Positions 57,738 to 64,000 of a stretch of 64,000 nucleotides of DNA are shown piece after piece. Position 1 is the stretch's first letter, and the number at the start of each line of letters is the position of its first letter. Source of the DNA: Rhabdornis inornatus (Eukaryota > Chordata > Aves > Passeriformes > Rhabdornithidae); NCBI GenBank assembly GCA_013397075.1, contig VWZS01006011.1, positions 62,001 to 126,000 of the forward strand. The letters are read 5' to 3'. The notes beneath the pieces are model-generated. The model searched no databases. It was not told the DNA's origin and saw nothing but the letters and a program-made list of their open reading frames with translations. The position numbers and the translations under genes are program-made.

Positions 57738-58038
57738 ATGGAGAGAGACAACTGGCAAGGGCTGGAGGGACAGGACACAGGGAATGGCTCCCAGTGCCAG
57801 AGGGCAGGGCTGGATGGGATCTTGGGAATTAGGAATTGTTCCCTGGCAGGGTGGGCAGGCCCTGGCACAGGGTGCCCAGAGCAGCTGTGGCTGCCCCTGG
57901 ATCCCTGGCAGTGCCCAAGGCCAGGTTGGACATTGGGGCTTGGAGCAGCCTGGGACAGTGGGAGGTGTCCCTGCCCATGGCAGGGGTGGGTCTGGATGGG
58001 ATTTAAGGTCCTTCAAACCTGATCATTCCATGATTCTC
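57738..58038 (+). repeat. CR1 LINE 3' fragment, about 300 bp (GC-rich form)
   Basis: 5' truncation falls at ATGGAGAGAGACAACTGGC. The copy then runs through AGGGCTGGAGGGACAGGACA and the shared 3' block to GATCATTCCATGATTCTCTT. The block GGGTGGGTCTGGATGGG replaces GGGTGGCACTGG. Confidence 0.95.
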
Positions 58039-59811
58039 TTCAATTATTCTAAGATATTATAATCAAATATCTGATTGTAGATTGCAATTTAATAAGCAGT
58101 GACACTATTTCCCACATGACTTCCAGAGGAGTCCTGTGCTCCACACTCATTGATTTAGCAGGTAGGTCTGGAGGAACAAGAAGGGGCACATGGTTTCTTA
58201 AGATGCCTTAGCTGTGGCCTAGGAAACTATTTTTGACTAAACTATTCATTAGGTTGTTTGAGTGCTACCATTCACAAAGAATGACCACAGCCCTACAGTT
58301 TGTTCCTGTCCCTCACAAAAATAGGGGGGGTGTCCCCAAGAAAGTGCAGCAGTTGCTTTTCAGCTTTGGATGATGGACACCCGAGCTAAAGACACACTTC
58401 CAGCCTTCTTCTTCCACACTCTCTTCCTTATAAACCTCTATTTTACAGACCTTAACGTTTACAAAAGAAAAAAATTATAAAAACAGAAGATTAAAAGGAA
58501 AAGCACTGAAATAAATAAAAAAGTAAATACCTCTGTCCTAACTCTGGTCTAAACTGGAAAGAAAAGCCCTAATTACAAAGAAACACTCTTTTTGCTAAGT
58601 ATTGGTTATTACTGAGTCACATGATCAATCATAGTTGTTCACAGAAAAATATAAAATGCTGAAATAACAGTAATTTCAGAAGAAATCTGCTTCTAGCCAG
58701 ACCTGACTGTCCAAGGGAAGAATCAGTGGTCATTCACTATTTCTGGTTTCCCCTTCTTTACCAGATGCCAGGAGCCATTTTTTAATGTTGTTGGGGTTTT
58801 TTTGGGGTTTTTTTGTTTTTGGTAAAAACCCCACAAGTGTAACGTGAAAATGGCCTTGTTTTGTCAAATAATTTGCTTTAGTCTGGGTGGTGATGAGCAG
58901 CATGCCTTGTCAACCAGCATTTTGACTTTTGTGTGCTGCTGATCCTGAACACAGCTACAGCAGAACATTATGGGCTCTGTTGGTTGCTCTTCAAAATGAC
59001 TGGTTTTATTACTTTCTTGGATTATAATATATGGATTTAGATAATTACACATATAGACTTGAATCTCAAGTATCACATCATTACACTTGGACAACACTAA
59101 ATATTACAGTCAAAAGCTGAAACACTTTCTTTATAAAACTGTATTAGAGTTACATTTCAGCAGTTTCAAATTATTTTTCTGTATTGTGATGACAATAATA
59201 TCTGTTTTGACCCTAAATATGTACAGATAAATCTATTTTGGGGCAATACTTCACTGAACCGTGGAGAGCCTGTGGGGACAGCATTGCTGAGCATTTCTTC
59301 CTCCAGACTTCATCTGCTTCTCCTATATATTTGTACAACACAGAAAAGCTTTCCCAGGACCAAACTTTTTTTCAGGAAAATCTATGGATTCGATTTTCCA
59401 TTATAGTCTCCTGCCACTGTGAAAGGAACATGAATTGATGGATACAGTTACCATACCAACCCTAAAGTCTTGAAGAGAGCCCAGGCTTCCTCCTGACCTG
59501 CAAGAGATTACCTGATGTTTCTTCTGGAGTTGTGGATCCTTGTCCAGCCTTCCCATAGCTCCTCCAGCTCCATATGACACTAAACACTTCAGCTCTTGCT
59601 TCTTCTGAAGCAACTCTCTCTCATGAATAATAAAACTTACTGTAGAAGAGAAGAATTAGTATGAGGCAAATTGGAGGGGGGAAGGGAGGGAGATGCTTCC
59701 ATAAGAAATATGATATGATTAAAAATGCAGCTCATAAATCATGGGCCTGCTTAACAAAAGAAAAGTGTCTCATAATGCCATGTTTGGGATATTGGGAAGA
59801 AACTCTAGTAA
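58039..59811. other. Unique AT-rich DNA
   Basis: About 1.8 kb with no recognised gene or repeat. A T/G-rich low-complexity stretch lies at 58787-58820. Confidence 0.6.
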
Positions 59812-59960
59812 CATGGGCAGGGACACCTCCCACTGTCCCAGGCTGCTCCAAGCCCCAGTGTCCAGCCTGGCCTTGGGCACTGCCAGGGATCCAGGGGCAG
59901 CCCCAGCTGCTCTGGGCACCCTGTGCCAGGGCCTGCCCACCCTGCCAGGGAACAATTCCT
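59812..59960 (-). repeat. CR1 internal piece lacking its 3' end (GC-rich form)
   Basis: Starts abruptly at CATGGGCAGGGACACCTCCC and ends at GCCAGGGAACAATTCCT. The terminal 60-70 bases of the element, present in the other clear GC-rich copies here, are missing on the left. CR1 inserts from its 3' end, so this indicates a later deletion or rearrangement. Confidence 0.93.
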
Positions 59961-61242
59961 GTCAAAGCCAGAGTGATTTATGCCAATAAGCCAGACTCCA
60001 GTCTAGCAGCTTTTTTGCTACACAACACTGAAAGCCAGCGATGGTACTCTTCATATTTCTGTCTCTTTTTCTGAAGGAGGACATTTTCACTGAACACTTT
60101 ACATGTATTAGAACATTCTCAGAGGAGTTTTGCAAGCTGAGAAAGGGAAGAGAGGCCTGAACCACCCATTGGTTACAACTGATGCATATTGAGCTGTTCC
60201 TATGTTACTTCTGCCTGCAGTGGTACTGTTTACATAGACAAATGTAGAAGCAGTTGCTTTAAAAGCCCTGTGCAATCTTTTATGCCCATTCCTATGTGTG
60301 CACACACACTTTGCTGCTACAAACAGACGTGGAGGTATAATTGCATTTGCTCAGTTTGGCTCCCCTCCAAAAACGATGCAGAAAGTCACTTCTCAAAACT
60401 ATCCCTAGCTGAACTTCCCAAAGTCCTGGAGCTGACTTTCTAGGAGCCATATGTATGGTTTGGGCACATGTTGCTATTTTGCTGCATGTTGTGGGAGGTA
60501 TGCACAGGAGGACATAGAAAGAGCTGCATTTCCATATGTAGGATGACTTTTTTTGAAAGGGAAAAACATGTATGACCAGAATTTGTCTCCACACTTCTGG
60601 GGAATTATGCAAAAAGAACATATACAGCAAGATGAGAGGCATATGAGCTCAGGCAGGCTCTGAGAGGGGACATGAGGGAATTACTGATTAGAGAAACTTG
60701 TTTGTCTGTGTTGGGATCATAGCACTCACCATTTTTTAATTATAAACTCCAATTAAGTGATGCAGAATAATCTTCAGCATTCCATCTGGCAGCTATGAGG
60801 AGAGAGGGAGAACAGCAGCTAATGACATTAATCAAAGCTTGAAGCAGACAGGTTCAAGTACTGCAGTCTTTGCTTTAAAAAAATGAGTTGAGGACAGGGT
60901 TAGTCTTTGAATAACATTCCGAAAAAGCTTCATGCAGCCCAAGGGAGAGGAGCAACATTAACCTGGGCCTCTTCCCTTAACCCTTTGGCTGCTGGCCTGT
61001 TCTAACTGCCGCCACATGACCAGAATGCTGTCATTGACTACTGATTGCTCAAAGCATACAAAGGGTTAATACTGAAGTGTGGGAAAGACCTTTTAGGAAC
61101 ACCAATGCCAGGCACTGGTGTTTGTTTAGAGAACAAATTGTGAATCTGAATGTCACAAAGGGCTCAACAAGCAAAACAATCTTACTAAAAAATATTTTAA
61201 CATGATATGGGAAATCACCAACCCATTTGAACATGTATTGTG
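59961..61242. other. Unique DNA
   Basis: No gene recognised. The stretch at 60740-60900 has intact homeodomain-like words (AATTATAAACTCCAATTAAG) and no repeat similarity, so it could be conserved non-coding sequence. Confidence 0.5.
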
Positions 61243-61530
61243 GTGGTTGGGATTGGGCATTTCTCCCAGACCACAAGTGACAGGACCAGGGGAATGGCCT
61301 CAGGCTGGCCAGGGGAGCCTCAGGGTGGACAGCAGCAGGAATTTCCCCATGGAAAGGGTGCTCAGGGATTGGCAGGGGCTGCCCAGGGAGGTTTGGAGTG
61401 CCCATCGCTGGAGGTGTCCCAGGAAGGGCTGGAGGTGGCACTCAGAGCTCTGGGCTGGGGACAAGGTGGGGATGGGGCACAGCTGGACTCGGTCTTGCAG
61501 CTCTTTTCCAATTGTAATGATTCTGTGAGG
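61243..61530 (+). repeat. CR1 LINE 3' part, about 290 bp (second subfamily)
   Basis: CTCCCAGACCACAAGTGACA, GGAATGGCCTCAGGCTGGCC, GGAATTTCCCCATGGAAAGG and TTGTAATGATTCTGTGAGG show a plus-sense CR1. One base differs from the copy at 40217-40575 over about 120 bases, so both are young or recently homogenised. Confidence 0.93.
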
Positions 61531-64000
61531 TTTTTCCAACATAATCTTTGATATTGGGAAAGGATGGAACCACAAATCATGGAAGAAAAGAAATATAAAA
61601 TATAGAATGCATTACTTTTGTTTCTATATTTACATACCACTGGTGCTTTTCTGTGGTCTGGTTTTAACTTATGTTTTAAACCACAGTAACAAATTCAAAT
61701 CCCCAGAAAGAGGCTTTGTAATTTCTGTAGCAATAAGGTGTTTCTATCAAATGTTGAGAAAGAACCAAACAAATCATATTGGTATTTGAATGGATAATGT
61801 TATTTTCACCACTGAGTTAATAACTTCAATTTATATTATGCTAAAGCTTTTGAAATTTTGACAGCTACAAGTTTATATCAGAGTTGAGAATGAGCCTTTC
61901 TCCAGATCCAATGGGGAACAGTCACAGGCCCTTAGCTGAGGAGGGATTGTTGGGGTTTTTATGTGACTCTTCTTCTTCTGTGCATGTTTGAGTAAAATCA
62001 GATTATTCCCTTCAAAATTACCTATAGATTGAATGATTTTTGGCCCAGGCTGAACACCAAGCTTGAGCTAAGATTAAAATTCTCAGAACCTTAACTTTTA
62101 GACAGAATTATGAAAGTGCCAAATACCTGCCCAGCAAAAATCTGAACTAATCATTTAAGAATGAAGGCATCAAGAAGTTCCTCTGAGAAAGTTATTTTTT
62201 ATGTGTTGCTTCCCAGCATTTACCCAACCTCACTGCAGAGTTTCCAAAGGCACAGGTTACCTCTGCTTTATTCCAGAGTTTTCATCCTTCAGGAGTAAAA
62301 CAACCCAAAAGTTGCAGGGACACTTTTATCAAAATATCACCTCATTCCTGGAAGTTTTGGTCTCACTAAATGAGGCCAATAGTAAAAATACAATTTCAGT
62401 ATTGTATTATTGTATTCAACTTTTACTCTGTTGGGAAGATAGGATCCACTTAGGCTTTGTTAATGCAATGATATAATTTTAAATACTGCTATATCTTACA
62501 TGTTTCTACAGTTGCTAATTCAAAGGAGAAAGAAAATCAGGCTGAATTTGACCAAGAGAAGCAATAATTGATTTTCCACATCAGGGAGTAGGGGGAAAGA
62601 GACCATTTGGACTTACTGAAATCGATACAGAATATGTGTAGATATTAAAGATTAGGGTCAATAGAGCATTACCTCAAACATTTGGGTTTTTGAGAATTTC
62701 ATGGACTAAATATAAATAATATTAAGCCTCTGAGGAAATTCTCAGGCAATTAAGGGGATAACTTAATGCCAGAAAAACGAGACAGTTCAGCTGAGGATGG
62801 AATATCTCTCTTTATCCTGACTTTTGATAGGTGAAATTTTTCAGTATTTAGAAAGTGAAAAGGGCAGAAACAATAGCTCCAGTATTTTTTTTTCTTTAGA
62901 TAAATACAAATTACATTGAGCTACATATAGTTTTTTGAATCCTTCTAGTTTGGGGGACTTTGGGGTAATTCTTATGACATGACATCAAACCAGGATTTTT
63001 TTAAATTCTTCTTTTAATTAGAATGAATTTATGTTTACCAATAGGTTTTTCTTCCTTGTTTCTGGTTTTTATTGACCACGGGTAGGCCATGGCAATAAAT
63101 CATTGACATCTGCTCTGCTGCCTCTGCAGAGTCATTTTCCATTTCCATCTCTCAGAATTCCCAAGAAAACAGCCCAGCAATTGTACCTGGTTTCTTGGGA
63201 TGCTGCCCCAGTTTGTGAGGCGTCCTTCTGGTGTGGGACAATCCCCAGGGGTGGTGAGGTTCCTGTTTTCAGAGCTTCATTTTCATGGTCACTGCTGGCA
63301 GACCACCTCCATCCACTCCTCCCTTCCCAGGAACCCTGAATGACCCCTCCCAAGGAAAACACAGCCTGTGGAGGAGGTTTGCTCTGCAAGCACTCAGGGG
63401 GATGCAGTGGGAGAGTGATCCTCAATGGATAAAGCTGGAAGGTTTCACCCCCCAGCTATCAGCCGTTGCCTTGTGCTGGTGCTCAGTTTACTTCTATGGT
63501 AAATAAGTTGGGAAGAAACAGGAAAGCTGTTCCACCATATGTTTTTGGAATGGAATCAAAAGGAAAATATCAACTGTAATACAGAAAAATCAGTGTTTTG
63601 GGTTTTTTTTCCCGAGAAAAACAGGGTATAGAGAAGTGGTTGATAAGTAAGAGTTTGTCCCCAGTTTCTGCTAAAGGTCTTTTGAGTCCACAGCCTCTGT
63701 GAAATTTGACAGCAACTCACTAATTGTCTGTACTTTCACTTTTCTTCTTGCCTGGAAGCACAGGCCAACTTTCCTTTGTGAGTTCACCATTCAGAGAGGA
63801 GTTCTCCATTAAAAACAAGCTCATCTGCTCGGGATTAGATTCATATGGCAGCAGTGGCATCCAAGGGAAGGGATCAGCTGCCCTGTCTTAGCACCAGAAT
63901 TCTTAGCTTGATGCTTACATGGACTTTTCATTAAATTCATTACTCTTCAATAATGTCTCTGCAAAAGAGACAGATAATCCTTAATGAAAAGGCTTTTCCT
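61531..64000. other. Unique DNA to the window end
   Basis: No gene recognised. 63129-63498 is GC-richer and lies between an acceptor-like CTGCCTCTGCAG and a donor-like ATGGTAAATAAG, but no frame is open across it. It could at most be a non-coding exon. Confidence 0.5.

Noticed and set aside
1151..61530. Interspersed GC-rich repeats as a CRISPR-like array
   Set aside because: The units vary in length and orientation, are kilobases apart and match CR1. There are no regular spacers or cas-like genes.

Overview
This window looks like non-coding nuclear DNA from a bird, most likely a songbird. The main evidence is about twenty fragments of the CR1 LINE family, the dominant retrotransposon of bird genomes. 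They are 5'-truncated and several keep the diagnostic ATTCTRTG-type 3' end. At least eleven belong to one GC-rich form with a CCCTGCCATGGCAGGG palindrome near the 3' end, which I associate from memory with passerines. Two clear LTR-like copies and one probable copy of endogenous retroviruses are also present. The background is AT-rich, CpG-poor, single-copy sequence with short simple repeats.

I found no protein-coding gene I can defend. No open frame resembles a known protein, and the longest ones (about 150-258 codons) lie in CR1 copies, mostly antisense or shadow frames. I saw no rRNA, tRNA, CRISPR array or bacterial-type operon. The window is best read as intergenic or long-intron DNA. One splice-bounded open segment near the left edge (132-409) is the best exon candidate, and it is weak.

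Layout: 1-15 kb is mostly unique AT-rich DNA with small old CR1 pieces and a possible conserved regulatory block near 5.6-6.5 kb. 15.6-19.2 kb holds three CR1 copies, two of which form a close inverted pair. 21.0-22.1 kb has a minus-strand solo LTR and a weaker LTR-like stretch. 24.8-25.4 kb has a compound AAC/GAC microsatellite and a CR1 copy. 25.4-40 kb is mostly unique, with a perfect 18-bp hairpin at 27.8 kb and two CR1 copies. 40-48.3 kb contains six CR1 pieces of several subfamilies. 48.4-51.3 kb has two LTRs in opposite orientation. 52.6-61.5 kb has the longest CR1 copy (about 730 bp) and three more.

No genes act together here. What can be read is the history of retrotransposon insertion plus a few local rearrangements: hairpins, short tandem duplications and a microsatellite transition. 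I did not find a new biological system. The observations most worth checking are the two hairpins that look like template-switch products, the inverted and direct CR1 pairs, and the CpG-rich LTR.
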